A DNA stretch of 64,000 nt from CAWEWH01 sp963812775 (GCA_963812775.1 CAWEWH010000005.1:620001-684000); one strand, 5' to 3'; shown: positions 1 through 9,751, counted from the first letter of the stretch. Program-made: numbers and translations. Notes: generated by a model from the letters alone, not told the origin.

Positions 1-1
1 G

Positions 2-694
2 ACCATCGCCCTTGTCGACGACGATCGCAACATCTTGACCTCCGTGTCGATCGCACTGGAGTCCGAGGGCTATCGGATATTGACCTACACCGACGGCGCC
101 TCGGCCCTCGACGGCCTCAAGACCAACCCGCCTGACCTTGCCATCCTCGACATCAAGATGCCGCGCATGGACGGCATGGAGTTGTTGCGGCGCCTGCGGC
201 AACGGACCGACATGCCGGTCATCTTCCTCACCTCCAAGGACGAGGAGATCGACGAGTTGTTCGGCCTCAAGATGGGGGCCGACGATTTCATCCGCAAACC
301 GTTCTCGCAACGTCTCCTCGTCGAGCGCGTCAAGGCCGTGCTGCGGCGCGCCAGCCCGCGCGACCAGGTGGTGCCCAAGGAGATCGACGCCAAGGCGCTG
401 GAGCGCGGCGCGCTGAAGATGGATCCCGAGCGTCACACCTGCACCTGGAACAACCAGGCCGTGACGTTGACGGTGACGGAGTTCCTGATCCTGCAGGCCC
501 TGGCGCAGCGGCCCGGCGTCGTGAAGAGCCGCAATGCCCTGATGGATGCCGCTTACGACGACCAGGTCTATGTGGACGACCGCACGATCGACAGCCACAT
601 CAAGCGCCTGCGCAAGAAGTTCAAGGCCGTCGACAATGCCTTTGACATGATCGAGACCCTCTACGGTGTCGGCTATCGCTTCAAGGAAGCCTGA
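2..694 (+). CDS. chvI: ChvI-type response regulator, 5' truncated by the window edge
   Basis: OmpR-class response regulator, partner of the ChvG kinase encoded next. The reading frame is already open at base 2 and begins with residues [15 protein letters not shown], so only one or two N-terminal residues are missing; the TTG at 35 is not the start. The receiver domain carries the acidic pocket VDDD, the phospho-acceptor Asp in ILDIKMP (codon 149-151) and the conserved Lys in IRKPF. The C-terminal winged-helix ends in the usual YGVGYRF. In rhizobia ChvI controls envelope, acid-stress and exopolysaccharide genes. Its stop lies 29 bases inside the proposed chvG start, so the two are translationally coupled. 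Identification is by family motifs and synteny. Confidence 0.93.
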   Translation, partial: TIALVDDDRNILTSVSIALESEGYRILTYTDGASALDGLKTNPPDLAILDIKMPRMDGMELLRRLRQRTDMPVIFLTSKDEEIDELFGLKMGADDFIRKPFSQRLLVERVKAVLRRASPRDQVVPKEIDAKALERGALKMDPERHTCTWNNQAVTLTVTEFLILQALAQRPGVVKSRNALMDAAYDDQVYVDDRTIDSHIKRLRKKFKAVDNAFDMIETLYGVGYRFKEA

Positions 695-2567
695 TCCGGG
701 CAGGGCGCCGGAAGAGCCCGGCCCCGCCCCGTCAGCATCACAGGCGGCGCCGCAACCGGCGATGGTTGCGCGCGGCGGCGATCATTTCGCCGCGCCGGTC
801 CTCGAGGCAGCCGAGCAGGGCAAGCCTCCCGCCACCCTCGGGCAACGGCTGAAAGCGGTCGGCCGCGCTGTCGTGACGCGCGGCGCCTCGAGCCTGACGC
901 GCCGCATCGTCCTCTTGAATCTCCTCGGCCTCGTCGCCCTGCTGCTCGGCTTCCTCTACCTCAATCAATTCCGCGAGGGGTTGATCGATGCGCGCGTGCA
1001 GAGCCTCTCGACGCAAGGCGAGATCATCGCCGGCGCCATCGCGGCCTCCGCGATGGCGGATACCGATACCGTCACCATCGATCCCGACAAGCTGCTCCAG
1101 TTGCAGGCCGGCGAGAGCTACGGCCTCAACGATGACACCCAATCGCCGCTCGAGTTCTCGATCAATCCCGAAAAGGTCGGACCGCTCGTGCGCCGGCTGG
1201 TGACGCCGACGCGCACCCGCGCGCGCGTCTACGATCGCGAGGGCCTGCTGCTCATCGATTCCCGCTTCCTCTATGTGCGCGGCGACATCACGCGCCTCGA
1301 TCTGCCCCCGCTCGCCGCCGAGGAACCGACGGTGATCGAGCGGACCTGGAACGCCATCCGTGGCCGTTTCGGCCGCTCCAGCCTGCCCCTTGTCGAGGAC
1401 TTCGGCGCCGCCGACGGCAAGTCGCTGCCCGAGGTCACCCGCGCGCTGTCGGGCATTCCGGGCAGCGTCGTGCGGGTCATTGCGTCGGGCGAAACCATCG
1501 TCTCGGTCGCGGTGCCGATCCAGCGCTCGAAGACCGTGCGCGGTGCCCTCTTGCTGTCGACGCAGGGCGGCGACATCGACCAGATGATCGCCAAGGAACG
1601 CTTCGGCATTCTGCAGGTGTTTCTCATCGCCGCCCTGGTGATGGTGGTGCTGTCGGTGCTGCTCGCCGGCACCATCGCCGAGCCCATCCGCCGGCTTGCC
1701 GAGGCGGCCGAGCGCGTGCGCCGTGGCCGCCGCTCGCGCTCGCGGCCGGAGATTCCGGGCTTCGACCGCTCCGACGAGATCGGCCACCTCTCGGGCGCGC
1801 TGCGCGACATGACCAGCTCGCTCTATAACCGCATCGACGCCATCGAGAGTTTCGCTGCCGACGTGGCGCACGAGCTGAAGAACCCGCTCACCTCGTTGCG
1901 CAGCGCCGTCGAGACCTTGCCCCTCGCCAAGACCGAGAATGCCCGCCAACGGCTGATGGGGGTCATCCAGCACGACGTGCGCCGCCTCGACCGCCTCATC
2001 AGCGACATCTCCGATGCTTCGCGCCTTGACGCGGAACTGGCGCGCGATGAGGCCGAGCCGATCGATCTCGTGCGCCTTCTCGAAGCCGTGACCGGGCTTG
2101 AGAACGAGGTGCGCCGCGACGGCGGAGCCAAGTTGCTGCTCACCATCGAGCGCCACGCGATGGGTCGCGACGCCTTCCTGGTGATCGGCCACGACAGCCG
2201 GCTCGGCCAGGTCGTCACCAATCTCGTCGAAAATGCGCGCTCCTTCGCGCCGCTCGGCACGACGGTGCGCGTCGGCCTGCGTCGCGCCGGCCAGGTGGTC
2301 GAGATCGTCGTCGACGACGACGGGCCGGGCATTCCCCCGCACGCGCTCGAGCGCATCTTCGAGCGTTTCTACACGGATCGGCCGGAGGCGGGCTTTGGTC
2401 AGAACTCGGGCCTTGGCCTCTCCATCTCGCGCCAGATCGTCGAGGCCCACAACGGCACCATCCGGGCCGAGAACCGCCTCGGCACCTTCGATCCCAGCGG
2501 CGAGCGCGAGCGGCTCGGCGCCCGCTTCGTCGTGCGTCTGCCGGCGGCTGTCAGCCGTCCTGCGTGA
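666..2567 (+). CDS. chvG: ChvG/ExoS-type sensor histidine kinase
   Basis: Membrane sensor kinase of the ChvG-ChvI system. Seen in the 633 aa product: first membrane helix at about residues 81-99, a periplasmic sensor region, a second helix near 315-340, a HAMP linker, an H-box ([11 protein letters not shown], His402), then an ATP-binding domain with N-box NLVENARS, G1 DDDGPGIP and G2 GLGLSISRQ. Start chosen is GTG 666, overlapping chvI by 29 bases; ATG 762 in the same frame would remove a Pro/Ala-rich leader that precedes the first helix and is a serious alternative. In known alphaproteobacteria the periplasmic domain is held inactive by ExoR until acid stress; exoR is not in this window. Confidence 0.93.
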   Translation: MSAIASRKPDPGRAPEEPGPAPSASQAAPQPAMVARGGDHFAAPVLEAAEQGKPPATLGQRLKAVGRAVVTRGASSLTRRIVLLNLLGLVALLLGFLYLNQFREGLIDARVQSLSTQGEIIAGAIAASAMADTDTVTIDPDKLLQLQAGESYGLNDDTQSPLEFSINPEKVGPLVRRLVTPTRTRARVYDREGLLLIDSRFLYVRGDITRLDLPPLAAEEPTVIERTWNAIRGRFGRSSLPLVEDFGAADGKSLPEVTRALSGIPGSVVRVIASGETIVSVAVPIQRSKTVRGALLLSTQGGDIDQMIAKERFGILQVFLIAALVMVVLSVLLAGTIAEPIRRLAEAAERVRRGRRSRSRPEIPGFDRSDEIGHLSGALRDMTSSLYNRIDAIESFAADVAHELKNPLTSLRSAVETLPLAKTENARQRLMGVIQHDVRRLDRLISDISDASRLDAELARDEAEPIDLVRLLEAVTGLENEVRRDGGAKLLLTIERHAMGRDAFLVIGHDSRLGQVVTNLVENARSFAPLGTTVRVGLRRAGQVVEIVVDDDGPGIPPHALERIFERFYTDRPEAGFGQNSGLGLSISRQIVEAHNGTIRAENRLGTFDPSGERERLGARFVVRLPAAVSRPA

Positions 2568-2577
2568 GCGGACCCGC

Positions 2578-3037
2578 GTGAGCGAAACGATTCATGCCGG
2601 CTGTGTTGTCGTCGGCGAAGCCGGCGTCCTCATTCGCGGGCCCTCCGGCAGCGGCAAGTCGAGCCTGGCGCGCGCGCTGATCGGCCTTGCCCACGCGCGC
2701 GGCCTGTTCGCGCGGCTGGTGGGAGATGACCGCATCGTCCTCAAGAGGCAGGGCGGCCGGCTCGTCGCCCGGCCGGCCGCCGCGATCGAAGGGCTGATGG
2801 AAGTGCGGGGCCAGGGGCTGGCGCGCACCGACCACGAGGGCGCCGCCATCGTGCGCCTTGTGGTTGACTGCCTGATGGCCCATCCGCCGCGATTTCCGGA
2901 TGATTTCGGACCGCCGGACGACGATCGCCGCCCTCGAATTGCCACGCCTAGCCGTCAGGGCGGACGCTGAGGCGCCACCTATCATATTGGCGGCATTGGT
3001 GTTTATGCCCACCGCTGCGGCTGTGACACAACTATGA
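2578..3037 (+). CDS. hprK: HPr kinase/phosphorylase, short alphaproteobacterial form, frameshifted
   Basis: Phosphorylates HPr on serine and removes that phosphate. The short form lacks the N-terminal domain and is about 150 aa in this group. From GTG 2578 the product shows the P-loop GPSGSGKSS (residues 21-29), ARLVGDDR and the EVRGQG signature, then ends early at 2970 (130 aa). A +1 shifted frame continues with TTIAALELPRLAV and an Ala-rich tail to a TGA at 3035-3037, which is the expected C-terminus. The full span is 153 codons plus one base, so one extra base explains it, most likely within GATTTC at 2891-2896. Ten bases separate it from chvG. As written the protein is truncated; sequencing error is the simpler explanation. 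Confidence 0.85.
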
Positions 3038-3146
3038 CCAAACTGTCGCACCGGCCTTGCGCTTCGCGCCGCAATGCACAAAATGCGCAGCTTCGGAAAG
3101 GGCGGCGCGTCCTGCGTCGATTGAGGCACCCGCCTCGGGATCATGA

Positions 3147-3548
3147 ATGATCGGTCTGGTTCTGGTGACGCACGGGTGTCTGGCCACGGAGTTTCGTGCA
3201 GCGCTGGAGCATGTTGTCGGTCCGCAGAAGCAGATCGAGACGGTGACGATCGGTCCCGACGACGATCTGGAGAATCGCCGCAAGGATATTCTCGATGCGG
3301 TCTGCCGCGTCGATACCGGCAAGGGCGTCGTGGTTCTCACCGACATGTTCGGCGGCACGCCGTCAAATCTCGCCATCTCCTGCATGAACGGCCGTCAGGT
3401 CGAGGTGATCGCCGGCATCAATCTGCCGATGCTGATCAAGCTCGCCAGCGTCAGGGACGAGAAGCCGCTCTCCGACGCGGTGCTGCAGGCGCAGGAAGCA
3501 GGCCGCAAATACATCAACGTCGCAAGCCGCGTCCTCGCCGGAAAGTAG
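3147..3548 (+). CDS. PTS EIIA component, mannose family
   Basis: 133 aa EIIA-Man domain that takes phosphate from HPr on His9 (MIGLVLVTH at the N-terminus). The FGGTPSN and later NLPML segments are typical of the fold. No EIIB or EIIC sugar permease is near, as is usual in alphaproteobacteria, where this protein belongs to a regulatory rather than a transporting PTS branch. It sits between hprK and ptsH, 13 bases before the latter, so the three probably share a transcript with chvI-chvG. An overlapping ATG at 3143 is in another frame and is not used. Called manX in some genomes; no symbol is given because no transport role is implied. Confidence 0.9.
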   Translation: MIGLVLVTHGCLATEFRAALEHVVGPQKQIETVTIGPDDDLENRRKDILDAVCRVDTGKGVVVLTDMFGGTPSNLAISCMNGRQVEVIAGINLPMLIKLASVRDEKPLSDAVLQAQEAGRKYINVASRVLAGK

Positions 3549-3561
3549 CCGGGATCGACAA

Positions 3562-3876
3562 GTGGAGCCCGACGAGGACTGCCCGCCGGCGACGATCCCC
3601 GAAGGCGCGCTGGCGCGGGAATTCCCCATCGTCAACAAGAAAGGCCTGCATGCCCGCGCCTCCGCCAAGTTCGTGCAAGTGGTCGACCGGTTCTCCGCCG
3701 AGGTGACGGTGACGCGCTGCGGCGAGACGGTGGGCGGTCGCTCCATCATGGGGCTTCTCACCTTGGCGGCGGCGCCCGGCACCACCATCACGGTGACCGC
3801 CAAGGGCGATGACGCCGAGGCCTGTCTCGACGCACTTGCGGCGCTGGTGGCGAGCCGTTTCGGCGAGGACGACTAG
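3562..3876 (+). CDS. ptsH: Phosphocarrier protein HPr
   Basis: 104 aa from GTG 3562. The catalytic His is His30 in KKGLHARASA and the regulatory Ser is Ser61 in RSIMGLLTLA, the residue that HprK would phosphorylate. About 20 residues at the N-terminus are extra compared with classical HPr; a shorter protein would need a start near residue 17, where no good codon is obvious. It follows the EIIA gene by 13 bases. The Ser site is intact, which argues that the partner hprK is functional and that its frameshift is an artefact. Confidence 0.92.
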   Translation: MEPDEDCPPATIPEGALAREFPIVNKKGLHARASAKFVQVVDRFSAEVTVTRCGETVGGRSIMGLLTLAAAPGTTITVTAKGDDAEACLDALAALVASRFGEDD

Positions 3877-3912
3877 CGCACGATCTCGGATAGGATCAGG
3901 CGCCAAATCAAA
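3877..3912. repeat. Degenerate copy of the rhizobial palindromic intergenic element
   Basis: The stretch just after ptsH reads GCGCACGATCTCGGA then GGATCAGGCGCC. This matches the two arms of the better copies at 46371 and 51752 with the middle missing. It may also act as the 3' end of the hprK-EIIA-HPr transcript. Low confidence because only the arms remain. Confidence 0.35.
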
Positions 3913-3976
3913 AAACCGAGCACGATCCGGTTCGATGAATCGGATGCTGCCGCAGCCCATGGCGGCGGAACGTCAC

Positions 3977-4000
3977 ATAAAGACTTCTTTATATCTTTAT
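3977..4000. promoter_or_regulatory. Palindromic operator in front of ahcY
   Basis: ATAAAGACTTCTTTAT (3977-3992) is a perfect inverted repeat of ATAAAGA with a 2-base centre, followed at 3994-4000 by a third half-site TCTTTAT. It abuts the predicted -35 element at 4000-4005. Repeats of this kind are known in front of SAM/SAH-cycle genes in proteobacteria, where ArsR-type SahR-like regulators bind; assignment to such a regulator is inference. The AT-rich block stands out sharply from the surrounding GC-rich DNA. Confidence 0.6.
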
Positions 4001-4028
4001 TGCTTCAGACGACGAGGGCTGCTATAGC
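4000..4028 (+). promoter_or_regulatory. Predicted sigma-70 type promoter of ahcY
   Basis: TTGCTT at 4000-4005, a 17-base spacer, and TATAGC at 4023-4028. Transcription would start near 4035, about 25 bases before the ATG. The upstream palindrome touches the -35 box. Confidence 0.5.
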
Positions 4029-4059
4029 CGCGGGCCAACCCCGCTCACCGGAAATCGCC

Positions 4060-5457
4060 ATGTTCAAGGAATGTGTCGTCAAGGACCTGTCGCTCGCCGA
4101 ATGGGGCCGCAAGGAAGTCGCCATTGCCGAAAGCGAGATGCCGGGCCTCATGGCGGTCCGCCAGGAATATGGCGCCAAGCAGCCCATGAAGGGGGCACGT
4201 ATCGCCGGCTCGCTGCACATGACCATCCAGACAGCGGTGCTGATTGAGACGCTCGCGGCGCTCGGCGCCGACATCCGCTGGGCCTCCTGCAACATCTACT
4301 CGACCCAGGACCATGCCGCCGCCGCCGTTGCCGACCGCGGCATCCCGGTCTTCGCCGTCAAGGGCGAGACGCTGGAGGACTATTGGGAATACACGCAGCG
4401 CATCCTCGAATGGTCGGACGGCGGCACCCCCAACATGATCCTCGACGATGGCGGCGACGCCACGCTCCTCGTGCATCTTGGCGTCCGCGCCGAGAACGGC
4501 GACACCGCCTTTCTCGACAAGCCGGACAGCGAGGAGGAGGAGGTGCTGTTCGCCTCGCTCAAGGACCGGCTGAAGAAGAAGCCCGGCTGGTACAAGCGCA
4601 TCGCCGATCAGGTGCGCGGCGTCTCCGAGGAGACGACCACCGGCGTGCACCGCCTCCACGTCATGGAACGGGAGGGCAAGCTCCTGTTCCCGGCCATCAA
4701 CGTCAATGACAGCGTCACCAAGTCGAAGTTCGACAACCTGTATGGCTGCCGCGAGTCCCTCGTCGACGGCATCCGCCGCGGCACCGACGTGATGATGGCC
4801 GGCAAGGTCGCGATGGTGGCGGGCTTCGGCGACGTGGGCAAAGGTTCGGCCGCCTCGCTGCGTCAGGCGGGCTGCCGCGTCATGGTGTCGGAAGTTGATC
4901 CGATTTGTGCCTGGCAGGCCGCCATGGAGGGCTATGAGGTGACCACCATGGAGGATGCGGCGCCGCGCGCCGATATCTTCGTCACCGCCACCGGCAACAA
5001 GGACGTGATCACCCTCGAGCACATGCGCGCCATGAAGGACCGCGCCATCGTCGCCAATATCGGCCACTTCGACAACGAGATCCAGGTGGCGTCGCTCAAG
5101 AACCTGCGCTGGCACAACGTCAAGCCGCAGGTCGATGAGATCGAGTTTGCCGACGGCAAGCGCATCATCCTCCTGTCCGAGGGGCGGCTGGTGAACCTCG
5201 GCAACGCCATGGGGCATCCCTCCTTCGTGATGTCGGCCTCCTTCACCAACCAGACGCTGGCCCAAATAGAGCTGTGGACAAATCACCGCCGCTACGAGCG
5301 CAAGGTGTACACGCTGCCCAAGAGCCTGGACGAGAAGGTGGCGCGCCTGCACCTCGACAAGATCGGCGTCAAGCTGACGACGCTGAGCCCCGATCAGGCA
5401 GCCTATATCGGCGTGTCGCCGCAAGGGCCCTTCAAGCCCGATCACTACCGCTACTGA
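4060..5457 (+). CDS. ahcY: Adenosylhomocysteinase (SAH hydrolase)
   Basis: Cytosolic NAD-dependent enzyme that splits S-adenosylhomocysteine to adenosine and homocysteine, removing the product inhibitor of methyltransferases. 465 aa from ATG 4060; an earlier in-frame start would add a non-conserved stretch. Visible are EMPGLMAVR near the N-terminus, the substrate region with [12 protein letters not shown], the Rossmann motif [21 protein letters not shown] and the C-terminal KPDHYRY. Length and C-terminus are typical. It is monocistronic: own promoter and operator upstream, strong terminator downstream. Confidence 0.98.
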   Translation: MFKECVVKDLSLAEWGRKEVAIAESEMPGLMAVRQEYGAKQPMKGARIAGSLHMTIQTAVLIETLAALGADIRWASCNIYSTQDHAAAAVADRGIPVFAVKGETLEDYWEYTQRILEWSDGGTPNMILDDGGDATLLVHLGVRAENGDTAFLDKPDSEEEEVLFASLKDRLKKKPGWYKRIADQVRGVSEETTTGVHRLHVMEREGKLLFPAINVNDSVTKSKFDNLYGCRESLVDGIRRGTDVMMAGKVAMVAGFGDVGKGSAASLRQAGCRVMVSEVDPICAWQAAMEGYEVTTMEDAAPRADIFVTATGNKDVITLEHMRAMKDRAIVANIGHFDNEIQVASLKNLRWHNVKPQVDEIEFADGKRIILLSEGRLVNLGNAMGHPSFVMSASFTNQTLAQIELWTNHRRYERKVYTLPKSLDEKVARLHLDKIGVKLTTLSPDQAAYIGVSPQGPFKPDHYRY

Positions 5458-5481
5458 GCGTGCTGTGAGTTGGCAAAAAAA

Positions 5482-5512
5482 GGCCGCCGGCCCGGGGCCG
5501 GCGGCCCTTTTT
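5482..5512 (+). terminator. Rho-independent terminator after ahcY
   Basis: Perfect 11-bp stem GGCCGCCGGCC (5482-5492) / GGCCGGCGGCC (5496-5506) with a CGG loop, then C and TTTTT, 24 bases past the stop. An A-run before the stem could let it work in both directions. Confidence 0.9.
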
Positions 5513-5629
5513 GTTTTTCTTAACCACTTCCTGCCGGACTTGAGCCGACGCTAAAGTGACCGTGATTCGGAGGGCGCGGCTTGGCAAGGTTGCCGATGCG
5601 GCGCCTGGGGCGAGGGACCGTTCAAAGCC

Positions 5630-8152
5630 ATGGCGCACGCGCGCTTGCCGACTCGCTTCCGGCGCACTGGCCGCTGCGCGGCCACCCTGGTGCCAGCCGC
5701 TTTCGCCATGACGACGTTCGCAATGACGACCTTCGCCAACGCGCAGGCCATCGCCGAACCGGCCCCGTCGCGCACGGCGGCGCTGCTCGCCTCGCTGCAG
5801 ATCGATCCCAACAGCGCCACCGGCCTCGGCGTGCTGCTCGGTCTGGCGATATTCTCGGCCGTGACAGCCCTCCTGCACCTGCGCGAGCGCCATCGCTGGG
5901 AGAAACGCGAGCGGGCGCTCGCCGCCGAGCTTTCCGATCTGCGCGCCCGCACCGACCGCGCCGAGGTGCTGTTCGCCGCCGAACCGCAAGCGGTCGTCTC
6001 GTGGGCGGGGCGCGACAGCGAACCCGCCATCGAGGGTGATCTCAATATCCTGGCGGAGGGGACGCCGTCGCGCCGCATCCTCGCCTTTGGCTCGTGGCTC
6101 GGCCCGGGCGATGCGCAGTTGTTCGACGCGGTTGTCGACCGCCTCAAGGCCAGCGGCGAAGGCTTTCGCCGCGTGCTGCGCACGACGGGCGGCCGCTTCG
6201 TGGAGGCGGAAGGTCGCGTGTCCGGCGGCCGCGCCGTGCTGCGGCTACGCGAGGTCACCGGCGATCGCAACGCGCTGCTCGAGGCGGAAGCCTCGTTGAC
6301 CGCCACCAAGGCGGAGCTCAACGCGGTGCGCTCCATGCTCGATTCCATTCCGCAGCCGGTGTGGGTGCGCGACAAGCTCGGCCGCCTCGCCTGGGTCAAC
6401 AGCGCCTACGCCCGCGGCGTCGAGGTCGACAGCGGCGCCGCTGCCGTGGAGCGTGGCCTCGAATTGCTGGAGCGCGCCGCCCGCGAGGAAGCATCCCGAC
6501 AGCGCGGTGCCGGGCGCGTTTATAGCGGCCGCATCCCAACCGTGGTGGCAGGCCATCGCCGCGTCCTCGACGTGGTGGAGATGCCGGGCGAGGTTGGCAG
6601 CGCCGGCGTCGCCACCGACGTGTCGGAATTGGAGAACCTGCGCGCCGACCTGGAGCGGCAGGCCGCCGCGCATGCCGAGACGCTCGATCAGCTGCCGACC
6701 GCGGTGGCCATTTTCGACGCCGGGCAGCGCCTCGTTTTCCACAACGCCGCCTACCGCAAATTATGGTCGCTGGACGCCGGCTATCTCGAGGCACGGCCGA
6801 GCGACGGCGAGATTCTCGATCGGCTGCGCAACGAGCGACGTCTGCCGGAGCAGGCCGACTTCCGCGCCTGGAAGAGCGGCGTGCTGGCCGGCTACACCAC
6901 CGTGGAGCCGCTCGAGCAATGGTGGTACCTGCCTGACGGCCGTACCCTCAGGGTGGTGATGAATCCCAATCCGCAGGGCGGCGTCACCTATTTGTTCGAC
7001 GACGTGAGCGAGCGCTTCCTGCTCGAATCGCGCTACAACGCGCTGATCGGCGTGCAAGGCGAGACCCTCGACAGCCTGAAGGAGGGCGTCGCCGTCTTCG
7101 CCACCGACGGCCGCCTGAAGCTGACCAATCCGGCCTTCGCGGGCCTGTGGAAGCTGTCGCCCGACATGCTGCGCGCCCAGCCACACGTCGACGAGATCGT
7201 CAAGCTGTGCAGCGTCTCGGCCCCCAACGCCGACATATGGGCCGAGATCCGCGGTTCCATCGTCGGCGTGCACGACGTGCGGCGCGGTTGGTCATGCCGC
7301 ATGCAGCGGCGCGATGGCTCGGTGGTCGATTGCGCCATGGCGCCGCTGCCCGACGGCGCCACGCTGCTCACCTTCACGGACGTGACGGCGAGCGTCAATG
7401 TCGAGCGGGCGCTCACCGACAAGAACGAGGCGCTTACGAAGGCGTCCCGTCTCAGGGACGACTTCGTCCACCATGTCTCGTACGAGCTGCGCTCGCCGCT
7501 CACCAACATCATCGGCTTCATGCAGCTCTTGCGCGACGAGACGGTCGGTCCGTTGAACGACCGGCAGCGCGAATATGCCGGCCACATCATGCGCTCGTCG
7601 ACGGCGCTCGTCGCCATCGTCAACGACATTCTCGACCTTGCCACCATCGACAACGGCCAGATGGCGCTCACGCTCGAGGCCGTGGATATCCGCGAGACGA
7701 TCGCCGCCGCCGCCGTGGGCATCGAGGATCGCTTGGCCGAATCGAACATCACGCTTGCGGTCGATGCGCCGGACGGCATCGGCACCTTCATCGCCGACGG
7801 CAAGCGCGTGCGTCAGGTTCTGTTCAACCTGTTGTCCAACGCCGTCGGCTTCTCGGCCCCTGGCCAGACCGTCAAGCTTGCCGTTGCCAAGACACAGCGT
7901 GACGTGGTCTTCTCGGTGCGCGACGAGGGGCGCGGCATTCCGCCGGAAGTCGTGACAAAGGTGTTCGAGCGTTTCGAGAGCCATGCGCTGGGCTCGCGCC
8001 ATCGCGGCGTCGGCCTCGGCCTTGCTATCGTGCGCTCCTTCGTCGAGTTGCACGGCGGTCGCGTGAAGCTCGATTCCGCGCCCGGCCGTGGCACCACGGT
8101 GACCTGCATCTTCCCGGCCGAGAACACGACCGCCCGCGAGGCGGCCGAGTAG
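5630..8152 (+). CDS. divL: DivL-type PAS sensor pseudo-kinase with Tyr in the H-box
   Basis: 840 aa membrane-anchored kinase-like protein. One helix at about residues 64-84 is followed by several PAS-like segments, one with FLLESRYNALIG between repeats, then the dimerisation helix. The H-box reads DFVHHVSYELRSPLTNI: Tyr618 (codon 7481-7483) replaces the phospho-accepting His. The ATPase domain is intact (LLSNAVGFS, DEGRGIP, GVGLGLAIVRSF). The Tyr substitution is the hallmark of Caulobacter DivL, which does not act as an ordinary His kinase but controls CckA and so CtrA. Start ATG 5630 is followed by further in-frame ATGs (for example 5708), so the N-terminus is uncertain. The next gene overlaps its stop by one base. 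Confidence 0.85.
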   Translation: MAHARLPTRFRRTGRCAATLVPAAFAMTTFAMTTFANAQAIAEPAPSRTAALLASLQIDPNSATGLGVLLGLAIFSAVTALLHLRERHRWEKRERALAAELSDLRARTDRAEVLFAAEPQAVVSWAGRDSEPAIEGDLNILAEGTPSRRILAFGSWLGPGDAQLFDAVVDRLKASGEGFRRVLRTTGGRFVEAEGRVSGGRAVLRLREVTGDRNALLEAEASLTATKAELNAVRSMLDSIPQPVWVRDKLGRLAWVNSAYARGVEVDSGAAAVERGLELLERAAREEASRQRGAGRVYSGRIPTVVAGHRRVLDVVEMPGEVGSAGVATDVSELENLRADLERQAAAHAETLDQLPTAVAIFDAGQRLVFHNAAYRKLWSLDAGYLEARPSDGEILDRLRNERRLPEQADFRAWKSGVLAGYTTVEPLEQWWYLPDGRTLRVVMNPNPQGGVTYLFDDVSERFLLESRYNALIGVQGETLDSLKEGVAVFATDGRLKLTNPAFAGLWKLSPDMLRAQPHVDEIVKLCSVSAPNADIWAEIRGSIVGVHDVRRGWSCRMQRRDGSVVDCAMAPLPDGATLLTFTDVTASVNVERALTDKNEALTKASRLRDDFVHHVSYELRSPLTNIIGFMQLLRDETVGPLNDRQREYAGHIMRSSTALVAIVNDILDLATIDNGQMALTLEAVDIRETIAAAAVGIEDRLAESNITLAVDAPDGIGTFIADGKRVRQVLFNLLSNAVGFSAPGQTVKLAVAKTQRDVVFSVRDEGRGIPPEVVTKVFERFESHALGSRHRGVGLGLAIVRSFVELHGGRVKLDSAPGRGTTVTCIFPAENTTAREAAE

Positions 8153-9732
8153 TGGCCGCCGCAATGGCGGGCCTCGACGACGCCCACGAAGGTGGCGAGG
8201 CTGGCGCCGCGCCATGGTCCCTTGACCTCGCCGACGAGAGCGCCACCGCCGCCTTCGCGCGGTTCGTCGCCGGTGAAGTGAGGTCCGGCGACCTCATCAC
8301 CCTCTCGGGCGATCTCGGCGCCGGCAAGACGACGTTCGCCAGAAGCCTCATCCGCATCCTGGCCGCCGATCCCTGGCTCGAGATTCCAAGCCCGACCTTC
8401 ACGCTCCTGCAGGTCTACGACACGTCGTTCGGCCGCATCGTCCATGCCGATCTCTACCGCATCGGCAGCCCCGACGAGCTTGCCGAGCTCGGCTGGGACG
8501 AGGCGGCCGACGATGCCCTCGTGATCGTCGAGTGGCCGCAGCGGGCCGGCAACGTTCTGGCCGCCGATCGTCTCGACATCACGTTTCGGCTGCCGGCCGA
8601 CGCCAGCGAGGGTCATCGCATCGCCTTCCTCGAGGGGCACGGCCGTTGGGCGCAGCGCCTGGTGATCGCCAAGGCGGTCCGCAGCGTCGTTGCCGAGGCT
8701 GGCTGGCACGACGCCACGCGCAGCCACGTGCAGGGCGATGCGTCGACCCGCGCCTATGAGCGGCTCACCACGTCGGCCGGCGCGACCGCCATCCTGATGA
8801 TCGCGCCGCGGCGGCCCGACGGTCCGCCGGTGCGGCGCGGCAAGCCCTACAGCGCCATCGCCAAGCTCGCCGAGAGCGTCGAGCCGTTCGTGGCCATGGC
8901 CACCGGTCTCCGGGAGTTGGGCTTCAGCACGCCGGAAATCCTCGGGGCGGACCTCGATGCCGGCATTCTGCTCTTGGAGGATTTCGGCACCGAGCCGGTG
9001 GTCGATGTCTTCGGCCCCATCCTGCATCGCTATGCCGAGGCAGTCGCGGCGCTTGCCGCGCTGCACGCCATGGAGCTGCCGAAAATCCTGCCCGTCGGGC
9101 CGGGCCGCGAGCATAAGATTCCCGCCTATGACCTCGAGGCGCTGCTCATCGAGACGGAGCTCGTCCTCGATTGGTACGCGCCGCATCAGGCTCGCGTCAC
9201 CTTGCCGGCCGTGGCGCGCGCCTCCTTCGTTGCCGCCTGGACCGAGATCCTCGCCGAGGTCGTCGCCGCTTCCGGCACCTGGACGCTGCGCGACTACCAT
9301 TCCCCCAACCTGCTCTGGCTCGAAGGCCGCGAAGGACCAAAGCGCGTCGGCATTCTCGATTTCCAGGATGCGGTGATCGGCCATCCGGCCTACGACGCGG
9401 TTTCGCTGCTGCAGGACGCGCGGGTCACCATCTACCCCGAGCTCGAGCTCAAGCTGCTTGGCGCCTATGCGGCGGCGCGCCGGCAAGGCTCCGGCGAGTT
9501 CGATTTTGGCAGCTTCGCGCGCGCTTACTCCATCCTGGGCGCCCAGCGGGCCACCAAGCTGCTCGGCATCTTCACCCGCCTCCACAAGCGCGACCACAAG
9601 CCGCAATATCTGCGCCACCTGTCGCGCATCGAGGCCTATCTTGCGCGCAACCTGACGCACCCGGTGTTGTCGCCTTTGAAGCTCTGGTATGAGACGCACC
9701 TGCCGCGCGCTCTTGCCGGCCCGCAGTCGTAA
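8152..9732 (+). CDS. TsaE - AmgK fusion (tRNA t6A ATPase and amino-sugar kinase)
   Basis: 526 aa, two domains. Residues about 22-165 are TsaE, the ATPase that supports TsaBD in making t6A37 of tRNA, with Walker A GDLGAGKTT (53-61) and the HADLYRI segment. Residues about 170-515 are an APH-fold kinase with the catalytic loop LRDYHSPNLLW and the metal-binding ILDFQDA; in this position it corresponds to AmgK, the anomeric MurNAc/GlcNAc kinase of peptidoglycan recycling. GTG 8152 overlaps the divL stop by one base. The fusion is common in alphaproteobacteria and murU follows, which supports the AmgK call. The specificity of the kinase half is inferred from context. Confidence 0.85.
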   Translation: MAAAMAGLDDAHEGGEAGAAPWSLDLADESATAAFARFVAGEVRSGDLITLSGDLGAGKTTFARSLIRILAADPWLEIPSPTFTLLQVYDTSFGRIVHADLYRIGSPDELAELGWDEAADDALVIVEWPQRAGNVLAADRLDITFRLPADASEGHRIAFLEGHGRWAQRLVIAKAVRSVVAEAGWHDATRSHVQGDASTRAYERLTTSAGATAILMIAPRRPDGPPVRRGKPYSAIAKLAESVEPFVAMATGLRELGFSTPEILGADLDAGILLLEDFGTEPVVDVFGPILHRYAEAVAALAALHAMELPKILPVGPGREHKIPAYDLEALLIETELVLDWYAPHQARVTLPAVARASFVAAWTEILAEVVAASGTWTLRDYHSPNLLWLEGREGPKRVGILDFQDAVIGHPAYDAVSLLQDARVTIYPELELKLLGAYAAARRQGSGEFDFGSFARAYSILGAQRATKLLGIFTRLHKRDHKPQYLRHLSRIEAYLARNLTHPVLSPLKLWYETHLPRALAGPQS

Positions 9733-9751
9733 CCCGAGCCCTACGCGACTC

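Noticed and set aside
738..2450. A 570-residue open frame antisense to chvG
   Set aside because: GC-rich codon use opens the opposite strand; composition is His/Arg/Ala-rich with no motif, and chvG is certain.
3877..4059. SAM-II or SAH riboswitch upstream of ahcY
   Set aside because: No aptamer-like conserved core or paired arms seen; the only structure is a short palindrome typical of a DNA operator, and the predicted 5' leader is only about 25 bases.
5710..8340. GACGTTC words at about 5710 and 8334 as more insertion sites
   Set aside because: Both lie in frame within divL and the TsaE domain (GKTTFAR) with correct protein around them, so the word also occurs naturally.
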